From positions 62,001 to 126,000 of the forward strand of contig NZ_RJAC01000005.1 in assembly GCF_003999975.1 (NCBI RefSeq): a stretch of DNA of 64,000 nt, given 5' to 3'. Position 1 is the first letter of the stretch. Every line of letters begins with the position of its first letter. Position numbers and translations under genes: made by a program. Shown here piece by piece: positions 7,549 through 16,346 of this stretch. This DNA is from Actinoplanes solisilvae (lineage in GTDB: Bacteria; Actinomycetota; Actinomycetes; Mycobacteriales; Micromonosporaceae). Under the pieces are notes generated by a model that saw only the letters and a program-made list of their open reading frames with translations, was not told the DNA's origin and made no database searches.

Positions 7549-8651
7549 CCACGCTGCACCACGACACCGACGGCGACGCGAAGCCGTTCGATGTCCACCA
7601 CCCGGACGCGACCCGGCTCGACATCATCAAAGAGGGCCTGCGCCGCGACGAGATCGAGCTCGTCACGTACGAGTCGCAGTTCCAGGGCACGAACTCGAAG
7701 GCCGAGAACCGCGTCGTCCGCAACATTGCGCTGCTGTTCATCATCGGTGGCATCGCCGGGTTTGCGTTCGTGGTCTTCTACATCGTGTGGCCCTGGCGCT
7801 TCGAGCTCGGCCACACGATGGGCGACTACTTCACCCCCATCCTCGGCATCTCGCTCGGCATCTCGCTGTTCGCGATCGGCTTCGCGATCCTGGCCTGGGC
7901 CAAGAAGCTGCTCCCGCACGAGGTGTCGATCCAGGCGCGGCACGACGGCGCGCCGCCGACCGACGAGCAGAAGATCACCGGCCAGGCGATGCTCTTCGTC
8001 GCCGACGAGCTGACCACCGGCGTCCAGCGCCGTCCGCTGCTCAAGGGCGCGATCGGCTTCGGTCTGCTCCCGATCGGCCTGGCCGTGGGCGCGCCCCTGG
8101 TCGGTGGCCTGATCGAGAACCCGCACAAGGGCGAGCACCCCGACCTGTTCACGACCGGTTTCCACCCGTCCAACAACGGTGGCAACCCGGTGCGGCTCAC
8201 CCGCGACGACGGCACCCCGATCCGCCCGGAGGACGTCAGCACCGGCGGCCAGATGACGGTCTTCCCCGGCATCCCGCACGGCGCCACCAACGAGTACGCC
8301 GACTCGCCCACCCTGCTCATCCACCTGCGCGGGGACGACGCGGCCAAGGCTCGCGCCGAGGCTGACGCCGACCCGCGCAACAAGGGGTCGATGTGGGGCG
8401 ACTACATCGCGTACTCCAAGATCTGCACGCACGCCGGTTGCCCGGCGAGCCTGTACGAGCAGCAGACCAACCGCCTGCTGTGCCCCTGCCACCAGTCGCA
8501 GTTCCTGATCACCAGGAACGCGCAGCCGATCTTCGGCCCCGCCACCCGCCGGCTGCCCATGCTGCCGCTGGGAGTGGACGAGGAGGGCTACTTCGTGGCA
8601 ACGTCCGACTACAAGGACACTGTCGGACCTGACTTCTGGGAGCGGCCGTGA
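7545..8651 (+). CDS. qcrA: Cytochrome bc1 complex Rieske iron-sulfur subunit
   Basis: Takes one electron from menaquinol and passes it to QcrC. The 368-residue protein has the extended actinobacterial N-terminus with three predicted helices (two between about 60 and 125, one near 170-190). The Rieske [2Fe-2S] ligands are in CTHAGCP (about 293) and CPCHQSQF (about 312). Its start overlaps the qcrC stop (ATGA) and its stop overlaps the qcrB start (GTGA), indicating tight translational coupling. Confidence 0.97.
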   Translation: MTTLHHDTDGDAKPFDVHHPDATRLDIIKEGLRRDEIELVTYESQFQGTNSKAENRVVRNIALLFIIGGIAGFAFVVFYIVWPWRFELGHTMGDYFTPILGISLGISLFAIGFAILAWAKKLLPHEVSIQARHDGAPPTDEQKITGQAMLFVADELTTGVQRRPLLKGAIGFGLLPIGLAVGAPLVGGLIENPHKGEHPDLFTTGFHPSNNGGNPVRLTRDDGTPIRPEDVSTGGQMTVFPGIPHGATNEYADSPTLLIHLRGDDAAKARAEADADPRNKGSMWGDYIAYSKICTHAGCPASLYEQQTNRLLCPCHQSQFLITRNAQPIFGPATRRLPMLPLGVDEEGYFVATSDYKDTVGPDFWERP

Positions 8652-10255
8652 AGCGTCGGAAAGCAGATCTTCAACAGGCGCCGGTCACCTTCGCCAAGGG
8701 CGTAGACGAGCGGTTCCAAGCCTCCACGCCCCTGCGGGCGCTGCTCAACAAGGTCTTCCCGGACCACTGGTCCTTCCTGCTGGGCGAGATCGCGCTGTTC
8801 TCGTTCATCATCCTGCTGCTCACCGGCGTGTTCCTGACGCTCTTTTTCGACCCGTCGATGACGGAGACCGCCTACCAGGGCTCCTACCCCGCCCTGCGCG
8901 GCACGGAGATGTCCCAGGCGTACGCGTCGTCGCTGCACCTGTCGTTCGAGGTGCGCGGCGGTCTGTTCATGCGGCAGATGCACCACTGGGCCGCGCTGCT
9001 GTTCGTGGCGTCGATCGTCGTGCACATGCTGCGCATCTTCTTCACCGGTGCATATCGCAAGCCGCGTGAGACGAACTGGGTCATCGGCATGGCCCTGTTC
9101 CTGCTGGCCTTCCTGGCCGGCTTCACCGGCTACTCGCTCCCCGACGACGGCCTCTCCGGCACCGGCCTGCGCATCGCCTCGGCGATCATGCTGTCCATCC
9201 CGGTCGTCGGCACCTGGGTGTCGGCCGCGATCTTCGGCGGCGAGTTCCCCGGCCACTTCATCATCGGCCGGTTCTACATCGTGCACGTGCTGCTCATCCC
9301 AGCCGGCCTGCTCGGCCTGATCACGGTCCACCTGGCCCTGGTCTTCAAGCAGAAGCACACCCAGTGGCCCGGCCCGATGCGCACCAACACCAACGTGGTC
9401 GGCGAACGCATGTTCCCGCGCTACGCGCTCAAGCAGGGCGGCTTCTTCATGGCCGTCTTCGGCACGATCGCGCTGCTCGCGGGTCTGTTCCAGATCAACC
9501 CGATCTGGCTGTTCGGTCCCTACCGCGCCTCCGAGGTCTCCTCGGCGTCCCAGCCCGACTGGTACGTCATGTTCCTCGACGGCCTGGTCCGGCTCATGCC
9601 GAACTGGCAGATCTACCTGGGCGACTACAGCATCCCGCCGCTGTTCTGGCCGGCCGTCGTCGGCCTCGGCTTCTTCACCACGGCCCCGATGGTCTGGCCG
9701 TGGCTCGAAGCCCGCAAGAGCGGCGACAAGCGCATCCACAACCTGCTGGAACGCCCGCGCGACAACCCGGAACGCGTCGGTGTCGGCGTCATGGCGGTCA
9801 CGTTCTTCCTGATCGGCACGATCTCCGGCGCCAACGACGTCATCGCTGACAAGTTCCACATCAGCCTGAACGCGATGACCTGGGCCGGCCGCATCGGCCT
9901 GATCATCCTGCCGCCGATCATGTACTTCATCGCCGTACGCATCTGCCTCGGCCTGCAACAGCACGACCGCGAAGTCCTCGCCCACGGCGTGGAGACGGGC
10001 ATCATCCGTCGCCTCCCGAACGGCCAGTTCGTCGAAATCCACCAGCCGCTCGGCCCGGTCGACGACCACGGCCACCCCATCCCGCTGGAATACGGCGGCT
10101 GGGTCGTCCCGAAGAAGATGAACCGGGTCGGTGCCCTCGCGCCGGCGGTCAAGGGCTTCTTCTTCCCGGTCGAAAAGCCGGCCGAAGCCCCAGTGTCGCC
10201 GGGCATGCCGCCGGTGAGCGGGGCCGACCGCGAAGAAGTCACCAGCGGTCGCTAG
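8648..10255 (+). CDS. qcrB: Cytochrome bc1 complex cytochrome b subunit
   Basis: Menaquinol-oxidising b-type subunit with two heme b groups. The 535-residue protein shows the paired heme-ligand helices (HLSFEVRGG and QMHHWAALLF on one, HVLLIPAGLLGLITVHLALVF on another) and the actinobacterial C-terminal extension beyond the standard eight helices. A PDWY motif near residue 305, in the Qo-site region, is the QcrB counterpart of PEWY. Starts with GTG overlapping the qcrA stop. Transcription probably ends at the hairpin 18 bp downstream. Confidence 0.97.
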   Translation: MKRRKADLQQAPVTFAKGVDERFQASTPLRALLNKVFPDHWSFLLGEIALFSFIILLLTGVFLTLFFDPSMTETAYQGSYPALRGTEMSQAYASSLHLSFEVRGGLFMRQMHHWAALLFVASIVVHMLRIFFTGAYRKPRETNWVIGMALFLLAFLAGFTGYSLPDDGLSGTGLRIASAIMLSIPVVGTWVSAAIFGGEFPGHFIIGRFYIVHVLLIPAGLLGLITVHLALVFKQKHTQWPGPMRTNTNVVGERMFPRYALKQGGFFMAVFGTIALLAGLFQINPIWLFGPYRASEVSSASQPDWYVMFLDGLVRLMPNWQIYLGDYSIPPLFWPAVVGLGFFTTAPMVWPWLEARKSGDKRIHNLLERPRDNPERVGVGVMAVTFFLIGTISGANDVIADKFHISLNAMTWAGRIGLIILPPIMYFIAVRICLGLQQHDREVLAHGVETGIIRRLPNGQFVEIHQPLGPVDDHGHPIPLEYGGWVVPKKMNRVGALAPAVKGFFFPVEKPAEAPVSPGMPPVSGADREEVTSGR

Positions 10256-10272
10256 AACCGAAGAAGCACGAA

Positions 10273-10304
10273 GAGAAGGGGCCTGCGAAAGCGGGCCCCT
10301 TCTC
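10273..10304 (+). terminator. Terminator after qcrB
   Basis: A 14-bp stem (one G-U pair) closed by a GAAA tetraloop, 18 bp after the qcrB stop. There is no clear U tract, as is usual in actinomycetes. Confidence 0.85.
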
Positions 10305-10374
10305 ACGTCTGGGAACCGAACCGGCGGATAGCATGGTCGCGACCATCCCGCCCTCATAGCCGAGGAGCCCGCGA

Positions 10375-10662
10375 GTGAACACCGCGATCGTGCACATCGA
10401 CTGCGCCACCGACTCGATCCCCGAGGTGGCAGAAGCACTGGCCGCTCTTGACGGGGTCAGCGAGGTCTACTCTGTGGCCGGGAACGTCGACCTGATCGCT
10501 ATCGTTCGGGTGTCCCGGTTCGATGACATCGCTGAAGTTATCGCTGGGAAGATTTCTAAGACTCCTGGGGTCGTTAATACCGAGTCTCATATCGCGTTCC
10601 GGGCTTATTCCAAGCATGACCTTGAGGATGCGTTTGCTATTGGGTTGCCGGACGCTGATTGA
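10375..10662 (+). CDS. Lrp/AsnC ligand-binding (RAM) domain protein
   Basis: A 95-residue protein that is the effector-binding half of an Lrp/AsnC regulator, without a DNA-binding domain. It fits the stand-alone SAM/RAM-domain family: an ALAALDGVSEVYSVAGNVDLIAIV core followed by ISKTPGVVNTESHIAFRAYS. Such proteins oligomerise and bind amino acids. The GTG start has a good Shine-Dalgarno (GAGGAG). A homologue near the respiratory cluster is also found in Streptomyces. It converges on the nucleotidyltransferase gene at 11182, with a large hairpin between. Confidence 0.85.
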   Translation: MNTAIVHIDCATDSIPEVAEALAALDGVSEVYSVAGNVDLIAIVRVSRFDDIAEVIAGKISKTPGVVNTESHIAFRAYSKHDLEDAFAIGLPDAD

Positions 10663-10689
10663 TGCCCTTTGGCTTTCTTGCGCTTTGAC

Positions 10690-10765
10690 GGCTGAGGCCG
10701 GGGTGGCAGTTCATGGCAAAATAAAAAGCATCCTATTGCCATGAACTACCACCCCGGCCTCAGCC
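10690..10765. terminator. Large hairpin between convergent genes
   Basis: Arms of 29 bp (10690-10718 and 10737-10765) with a single mismatch and an 18-nt A/T-richer loop. Likely a bidirectional terminator. The arm sequence is unrelated to the hairpins at 1721 and 2842. Confidence 0.75.
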
Positions 10766-11181
10766 TTGCGTGGTGGTCGGTGACGGCCAGGGAATGGGTC
10801 AGCCCCGGCTCTGATTGCATCTTGGCCTGAATGATCCCCTTGCGGGACGTAGATCGGCTTCCGCGCTGTGGTCTTGCCTGTCGGCATGTCACCCGGGCGG
10901 AGCTTGGCGGTGGTCAAGCAGCCGCACCGTGCCGGTTCGGGCCGGACGCTTCGCGCCCTTCAAAGGGGAGAGCTCAGAGCCCTTGGGTAAAGGGTCGCGG
11001 CCAGTGGGGGATGAGACAAGGTGGGGTAGTGCTCGGGTAAAGAAATGTTCTCGGGCGGGATCGTTGGTTGTGGCGCTCGGACAGCCGGGCGGCGCGGTTT
11101 GATGGGGCGTATTCCCAAGCGGCTGCCTGACAAAGTGGCTGGATCTCCGAGCGTTCGGGCCGGGGGCTGGGGCGCCAGGGT
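10766..11181. other. Intergenic region with no recognisable feature
   Basis: About 416 bp between the hairpin and the end of the nucleotidyltransferase gene. Frames on both strands are short and lack good starts or family signatures. No tRNA-like cloverleaf was seen. Confidence 0.5.
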
Positions 11182-12015
11182 TTAGCGGACCTGGACCGTC
11201 AAACCGTGGGGGCCGCGGATGGCATCACTCAAGGACTCGGAAGTGGACACCGTGGCAGAGGGCCAGACGACGCTGCGGAGGACGGAACCGTGTACGGCGG
11301 CGGCGGGGCCCACTACCGAGGACGTGACGGAGCCGGTGACCACGGCGGAGGGGTCTACCAGGGAACCGCCGTGCGCGGCGTGCAGGTTGGCTCGTAGGTA
11401 GTCGGTGGGGGTGCCGGTGTCTATGTAGATGCCGTCGTAGTTGATGAGCTCCAGGGCGTGCTCGGCCTCGGCGGGGCGCCAGACCGTGCGTACCAGGTCG
11501 CTGGGGGTTTCGGCGAGGTCGCGGACGTAGCGCCAAGGCAGGAGTGAGAAGCCGGTGAAGCGGCGGCCGCTGAAGCCGCCGGTGGCGCCGGGGAGGTTGG
11601 GCTTGGTGAGCATGCGGACGGTGTCGCCGGACCAGCCGTCCAGGAGGGCGGCTACGTCCTTGCCGGGGTCGCGAGCCGGGTCGGACAGGTAGGCGTCGGC
11701 GTTGCCGACCAGGGCGCCACGGCCGTCGATCCAGTGCTTGAGACGGCCTACGCCGCCGGAGGTGCCGACCGGGCCGTCGGGCTCGACCGAGAGGTGGGCG
11801 CGGTCGCCAACGTGCCGTACCACCTGGTTGGACAGGTAGGCGGCGTTCACGGCCACGTCGGTCAGGCCCAGGCCGGTCAAGCGGGCCAGGGCATGGTCCA
11901 GGAGGGCGACGTTGCCGACCGGGCACAGGGCCTTGGGGACCAGCGACGTCAGGGGGCGCAGGCGCTGGCCCTCGCCGGCGGCCAGGATGATGCCGGCGAC
12001 CTCGGGGGTGGTCAC
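11182..12015 (-). CDS. Sugar-phosphate nucleotidyltransferase
   Basis: NTP-transferase of the mannose-1-phosphate guanylyltransferase / glucose-1-phosphate nucleotidyltransferase superfamily. The Rossmann-like N-terminus has the signature LAAGEGQRLRPLT followed by PKALCPVGN; the metal-binding Asp is likely in LVGNADAYL. A short left-handed beta-helix-like C-terminus (VVTGSVTSSVVGPAAAVHGS) ends the protein. The GTG at 12015 overlaps the NUDIX stop as GTGA, which favours it over the GTG at 12030; this gives 277 residues. Substrate is not determinable; a GDP-mannose role would fit the nearby PimB'-type transferase, but that is inference. Confidence 0.8.
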   Translation of the reverse strand: MTTPEVAGIILAAGEGQRLRPLTSLVPKALCPVGNVALLDHALARLTGLGLTDVAVNAAYLSNQVVRHVGDRAHLSVEPDGPVGTSGGVGRLKHWIDGRGALVGNADAYLSDPARDPGKDVAALLDGWSGDTVRMLTKPNLPGATGGFSGRRFTGFSLLPWRYVRDLAETPSDLVRTVWRPAEAEHALELINYDGIYIDTGTPTDYLRANLHAAHGGSLVDPSAVVTGSVTSSVVGPAAAVHGSVLRSVVWPSATVSTSESLSDAIRGPHGLTVQVR

Positions 12016-12512
12016 GGGTGGCCCGGCCACTGGGTCAGGTCGTAGTGCTTCAGCAGGTGGGTCGTGTTCGAGGTCAGGCGGGGCAGGTCGGACAGGGAGA
12101 ACCAGTCGGCCGCCACGATCTCGCCGCCGTCGATGTGCAGTTCTGTGTCGGAGGCGTTGACCATGCCGAACCAGACGGTGTCGACCACGCCGACGGTGTG
12201 GATGATCGCGTTGGGGGTGCCGGGCGTCAGAGCCTCGGGGGCCACGCGGACGCCGGTCTCCTCGAAGAGTTCGCGGGCGGCGCCGACGTGGGGGGCCTCG
12301 TGGCGCTTCAAGAGGCCGGCGGGGAGGCTCCAGCCCTTCTTGCTGGGCTGACGCAGCAGCAGGAGCCGGTCGGACTCGGTGTCGCGGATCAGGGCGACGG
12401 CGCCGACCAGGTATTTCGGGGCGACCAGGCGCACGGCGGCGCGGCGCAGAGGACTCGGCATGCGGTAGAACGTCTGATATGCGTACGCCCGCACGCGCCG
12501 AGTCAGATTCAC
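12012..12512 (-). CDS. NUDIX hydrolase
   Basis: A 166-residue pyrophosphohydrolase. The Nudix box (G-x5-E-x7-REUxEExGU) is read in GLLKRHEAPHVGAARELFEETGV (positions about 81-103), with the catalytic REL-EE core intact. The preceding KKGWSLPAG is typical. The start is a GTG at 12512 with TAGCCT 7 nt upstream and no Shine-Dalgarno (leaderless). The nucleotidyltransferase follows with a 4-bp overlap, so the pair is translationally coupled. The substrate is unknown. Confidence 0.85.
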   Translation of the reverse strand: MNLTRRVRAYAYQTFYRMPSPLRRAAVRLVAPKYLVGAVALIRDTESDRLLLLRQPSKKGWSLPAGLLKRHEAPHVGAARELFEETGVRVAPEALTPGTPNAIIHTVGVVDTVWFGMVNASDTELHIDGGEIVAADWFSLSDLPRLTSNTTHLLKHYDLTQWPGHP

Positions 12513-12519
12513 GTACGTA

Positions 12520-12525
12520 AGGCTA
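12520..12525 (-). promoter_or_regulatory. -10 box of the NUDIX/nucleotidyltransferase operon (leaderless)
   Basis: TAGCCT on the minus strand, 7 nt before the GTG at 12512. Confidence 0.5.
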
Positions 12526-12544
12526 CTGGGGCGGGGGACGCCGG

Positions 12545-14335
12545 TCAGTCGGGGTGGTCGACCAGGGCGATGAGCTGCTCGACCACGGTGTCGGGCTCGA
12601 GGTTGCGCTCGCAGACGGCGACCAGCATGGTTTCGAGGTCGGGATAGCCGAGCTCTTCGGCCAGGCGGCGCAGGGGCACCTCGCTGGCCAGGCCCCGGTC
12701 GTGTTTGCGGAGTGTCAGGCCGATCGTCGCGCGGCCCAGGCGTACCTTGTCGGCGATGCTGATGCCGGGTTCGTTCTGCTCGTCGAAATAGCGGTTGATC
12801 TGCATCTGGGCCTGGCTCGATTTGACGAAGCCGAGCCACTCGCGGCGCGGGCCGCGAGGAGCGTTCGGCTCCACCTCCACGTGGCCGTCGGTCTCGGCGA
12901 AGATCTCGACCACGTCGCCGTCGCGGAGCTGGGAGCTGAGCGGGGCGAGGCGGCCGTTGATCGTCGCCGCGAGACACTGGTCGCCGGTCTGGGAGCTCAG
13001 CTCGTAGGCCAGGTCGACGGGGGTGGAGCCGCCGGGCAGCTCGATCGCGTGGCCGTGGGCGAAGACCGTGATCTGAGCCTCGGCGAGGTCGCAGCGCAGC
13101 GAGGCGAGGAACTGGGCGGCGTCGGTGGTGTCCTGCTGCCAGTCGAGCACCCGCTTGAGCCAGGTGAGCTGGTCGGAGCCCGACGCCTCGGCGGTTTCCG
13201 CGTACTTCGGGTATCGGTAGGTCGTGGCGACGCCGTACTCCGAGTAGCGGTGCATCGCCCTCGTCCGGATCAGGACCTCGACGAGGCGGCCGTCGGGGCC
13301 GGTCACGGTGGTGTGCAGCGAGCGGTAGAGGTTGTTCTTGGGGGAGGCGATGAAGTCTTTGAAGCGGCCGGCGACCGGGCGCCACTGGCCGTGGATGGCG
13401 CCGAGCGCGGCGTAACAGTCGGTCTCGGGGCCGTCGACGATCACGGCGATGCGGGGCAGGTCGAACGGGACGGTGTGGCCGCCGGCGACCGTGTCCTTCC
13501 AGATCGAGTAGTAGTGCCGCGGGCGTGGGGTCACCTCGGCGGTCACGCGCTGGCGGCGCAGGGCCGCGCGGGCCTTGCCGCTGACCTCGCCGAGGTAGTC
13601 GTCCCAGCCGGGGCGGTTCTTCACGTGCTCGTCGATGCGCGCGAACGAGTCGGGCTCGAGGTGGAAGAGCACCACGTCGTCGAGGTCGCGCTTGAGGGCC
13701 TGGATGCCGAGCCGGTCGCAGAGCGGGACGAGCACGTCGAGGGTGGCGGTGGCGATGCGGGCGCGGCTCGCGGGCGAGCGGGCGTCGAGCGTACGCATGT
13801 TGTGCAGCCGGTCGGCCAGCTTGATCACGAGGACGCGCACGTCCTTGCCGGCCGCCACGATCATCTTGCGGATCGTCTCGGCCTCGGCCGCCTTGCCGTA
13901 GAACGCCTTGTCGAACTTGGTCACGCCGTCGACCAGGTGGGTCACCTCGGGGCCGAAGTCGCCGTGCAGCGCCTCAAGCGTGTAGCTCGTGTCCTCCACC
14001 GTGTCGTGCAGCAGGGCGGCGACCAGAGTGGTCGTATCCATGCCGAGGTCGGCGCAGATCTGGGCGACGGCAAGCGGATGGGTGATGTAGGGCTCGCCGG
14101 ACTTGCGCATCTGGCCCCGGTGCATGTTCTCGGCGATCGCGTAGCCGCGCCGCAGGACGCCGGCGTCGGCCGACGGGTGCACGTTGCGGTGGGCCCGGGT
14201 CAGCGACGTCAAGGGATCGTCGTCGTTGCCGGGAAAGCTCAGGAACGAGCGGAGACGCTGAGTGATCGACTGGTCGCGCTGGGGACTTGGCAGGGCACGT
14301 CCAAGGGCGGCGCCGTGGCCGGCGTCGACGTCCAC
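12545..14335 (-). CDS. Short RelA/SpoT homologue (HD, synthetase-like, TGS)
   Basis: A 596-residue member of the RSH family that makes or degrades (p)ppGpp. The order is an HD hydrolase domain (HGD-like start, HDTVEDT near 110, KLADRLHNMRT), a RelA_SpoT domain (GRFKDFIASPKNN, then SLHTTV, then LVEVLIRTRAMH) and a TGS domain (ITVFAHGHAIELP near 415). It lacks the C-terminal zinc-finger/ACT part of full-length Rel (about 720-800 residues). The hydrolase looks intact. In the synthetase the usual G in PKxNGYQSLH is changed and the conserved DLxxxR segment reads DLPRIAVIV. It is probably a secondary RSH. GTG start with AGGGGG upstream. Confidence 0.85.
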   Translation of the reverse strand: MDVDAGHGAALGRALPSPQRDQSITQRLRSFLSFPGNDDDPLTSLTRAHRNVHPSADAGVLRRGYAIAENMHRGQMRKSGEPYITHPLAVAQICADLGMDTTTLVAALLHDTVEDTSYTLEALHGDFGPEVTHLVDGVTKFDKAFYGKAAEAETIRKMIVAAGKDVRVLVIKLADRLHNMRTLDARSPASRARIATATLDVLVPLCDRLGIQALKRDLDDVVLFHLEPDSFARIDEHVKNRPGWDDYLGEVSGKARAALRRQRVTAEVTPRPRHYYSIWKDTVAGGHTVPFDLPRIAVIVDGPETDCYAALGAIHGQWRPVAGRFKDFIASPKNNLYRSLHTTVTGPDGRLVEVLIRTRAMHRYSEYGVATTYRYPKYAETAEASGSDQLTWLKRVLDWQQDTTDAAQFLASLRCDLAEAQITVFAHGHAIELPGGSTPVDLAYELSSQTGDQCLAATINGRLAPLSSQLRDGDVVEIFAETDGHVEVEPNAPRGPRREWLGFVKSSQAQMQINRYFDEQNEPGISIADKVRLGRATIGLTLRKHDRGLASEVPLRRLAEELGYPDLETMLVAVCERNLEPDTVVEQLIALVDHPD

Positions 14336-14443
14336 TGGACACCCCCTAACCGCAGGGCCACCGGTTCTCGCGCGGGGGACCGCGGGAGCCGATGACCAAA
14401 TCGTCGTGAAGCCCCGCGAACCAGGCGTGGGATTCCACTTGCC

Positions 14444-16243
14444 TTACAGCCTAAGCGAGCGAGCGTCATCCGAACGGTCAGTTACCGATGAGCGAACGGC
14501 CGAGTCTTTGCCCGATGCTGCCGCTTCTGCCCTGTTGAGCAGGGTGGTGAAACGCGCGGCGCCACGAACCGGTGACACCCAGTCGCCAGAAGTTTCCACC
14601 AGCCGGGTGTCGGGCCGCTCGAGCCAGGCGAGGATCCGCTCGGTCTCCTCGGCCGACGCGGCCGGGATCGGGCCCCGTCCGGGTAGGACCGTCTCGGCGG
14701 TCAGGCGGACCGCGTCGAGCGTCGGGCGGGGGTGCTCGCGGGGCGGGGAGGTGGCCGCGCCGGCCAGCCTTCCGTGCCGGACGACGCAGATCTCCCAGCC
14801 GCCGTTCCCGTCCCGGCGCGCGGCGACGATCTCCGCCAGTCTGGTCAAAGCAGACAACCGCTGCATGCGTACGGTGGCTCGCAGCAGAGCGATCAGCCGG
14901 GAGCGCAGCACTGCCGCCTCCTCGTAGCGCTGCTTGTCGGACAGGGCCTCGATGCGTTCCATCAGGGCGTGGACGACCTGCTCGGGGTCACCGTGGATGG
15001 CGGTGCGGAACGGCAGCGCGGCCGTCACCTCGTACGCCTCGGGGGTGATCTTGTGCTCGCACGGGGCGGAGCAGCGGCCCAGCTCGGCGAGGGCGCAGGC
15101 GGGGGTGGGGGTGCGCACCGAGAGCTTGTGGCTGCACTGGCGCAGGGGGACGGCGTCGTAGACCCCGGCGGCGGCCAGCTCGGCCGTCTTGCGCGACGAG
15201 AACGGGCCGAGATAGGCCGCGTCGTCGTCGGCCAGCGCGCGGACCACCGACAACCGAGGGTAGGCCTCGGCGGTGAGTTTGAGCCAGACGACCCGGTCGG
15301 GATATTTGGACCGGCGGTTGTAGGGCGGGGAGTGGGCCGCGATCAGCCGCAGCTCACGCACCTCGGCCTCGAGCGAGTGGGCACACTCGACCGCTTCGAC
15401 CCGGGTGGCGGCGCCGAGCATCTCGGAGATGCGCGCGCGTTTCTCGCTGGCCGTGAAATAGCTGCGGACGCGGGTGGCGATGTCTTTCGACGTGCCCACG
15501 TAGAGCGGGCGGTCGTCGGCGGCGCGGAAGACGTAGACCCCGGGGACGTGGGGCAGGCCGTCGGCCAGGTGACGCTGGCGGCGCTGGGTGGGGGTGACCG
15601 CCTTGGCGAACTCGATCGCGTCGCCGAGGGTGTGCACGCGGTAGCTGCCGAGCCGCTCGATCAGCCCGTGCAGCACGTCGACCGTCGCCCGGGCGTCGTC
15701 GAGCGCGCGGTGGTTGGGCTGCACGGGCGAGCGGAAGAACTGGGCCAGCGTGCCCAGCTTGCGGTTGGGCACCTCGTCGCGGGTGAGCGCGCGGCGGGCG
15801 ACGGCGGCCGTGTCGAGCACCCGGGGCTGGGGCCAGGGGTAGCCGTGGCGGGCGCAGGCGGCCTTGAGGAAGCCGACGTCGTAGGGCGCGTTGTGGGCCA
15901 CCAGGACCGAGCCGCGCAGGAACTCGAGCAGGCTGGGCAGCACCGCCTCGATCGGCGGGGCCGGGGCCAGCATGGCCTCGGTGATGCCGGTCAGGACGGT
16001 GATGAACGGCGGCAGCCGCTCACCCGGGTTGACCAGGGTCTGGAATTTGCCGAGCTCCTCCCCGCCGCGGACCTTGACCGCGCCGATCTCGGTGATGCCG
16101 GCGCCGTCGGCCGCGCCGCCGGTCGTCTCGAGGTCGAGCACCACGAAAGTGGTGTCGCTGAGCGAGAGCGCCGCCGGGTCGACCGACCCGTCGGCGCTCA
16201 GAAGCGTGTCCAGAGTGCCCTGGACATATGCCGGTTGTGCCAC
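14444..16243 (-). CDS. DEDD exonuclease / GIY-YIG nuclease fusion (Rv2191-like)
   Basis: A 599-residue fusion of a DnaQ-like 3'-5' exonuclease and a UvrC-like part. The exonuclease domain (about 30-195) has the acidic motifs VLDLETTG, VAHNAPYDVGFL and NHRALDDARAT. The GIY-YIG domain (about 225-310) contains GVYVF and LYVGTSKDIATRV. A UVR-like helical pair (SDKQRYEEAAVLRSRL) lies near 445. The UvrC C-terminal endonuclease and HhH domains are absent. It resembles M. tuberculosis Rv2191 and probably acts in DNA repair. The GTG at 16243 is chosen because TAATCT lies 7 nt upstream; the frame extends to 16312. Confidence 0.88.
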   Translation of the reverse strand: MAQPAYVQGTLDTLLSADGSVDPAALSLSDTTFVVLDLETTGGAADGAGITEIGAVKVRGGEELGKFQTLVNPGERLPPFITVLTGITEAMLAPAPPIEAVLPSLLEFLRGSVLVAHNAPYDVGFLKAACARHGYPWPQPRVLDTAAVARRALTRDEVPNRKLGTLAQFFRSPVQPNHRALDDARATVDVLHGLIERLGSYRVHTLGDAIEFAKAVTPTQRRQRHLADGLPHVPGVYVFRAADDRPLYVGTSKDIATRVRSYFTASEKRARISEMLGAATRVEAVECAHSLEAEVRELRLIAAHSPPYNRRSKYPDRVVWLKLTAEAYPRLSVVRALADDDAAYLGPFSSRKTAELAAAGVYDAVPLRQCSHKLSVRTPTPACALAELGRCSAPCEHKITPEAYEVTAALPFRTAIHGDPEQVVHALMERIEALSDKQRYEEAAVLRSRLIALLRATVRMQRLSALTRLAEIVAARRDGNGGWEICVVRHGRLAGAATSPPREHPRPTLDAVRLTAETVLPGRGPIPAASAEETERILAWLERPDTRLVETSGDWVSPVRGAARFTTLLNRAEAAASGKDSAVRSSVTDRSDDARSLRL

Positions 16244-16250
16244 GGCGGGG

Positions 16251-16256
16251 AGATTA
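16251..16256 (-). promoter_or_regulatory. -10 box of the DEDD/GIY-YIG gene (leaderless)
   Basis: TAATCT on the minus strand, 7 nt before the GTG at 16243. Confidence 0.5.
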
Positions 16257-16346
16257 GAGCGGGGGTACGACAATAACGAAGCCGGTCCGGAAAAGATCAC
16301 TTGCTTCGACAAGCTTTTCTCCGGTGCACGGTGGGAGAATAGGCAG

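Noticed and set aside
10766..11181. A possible small protein on the minus strand (10711-10917, MTTAKLRPGDMPTGK start)
   Set aside because: No Shine-Dalgarno, no similarity, and its C-terminus is read from the hairpin arm.
12554..14395. A 613-codon plus-strand frame opposite the RSH gene
   Set aside because: Gly/Val/Asp/His-rich composition without domains; it mirrors the real minus-strand gene.
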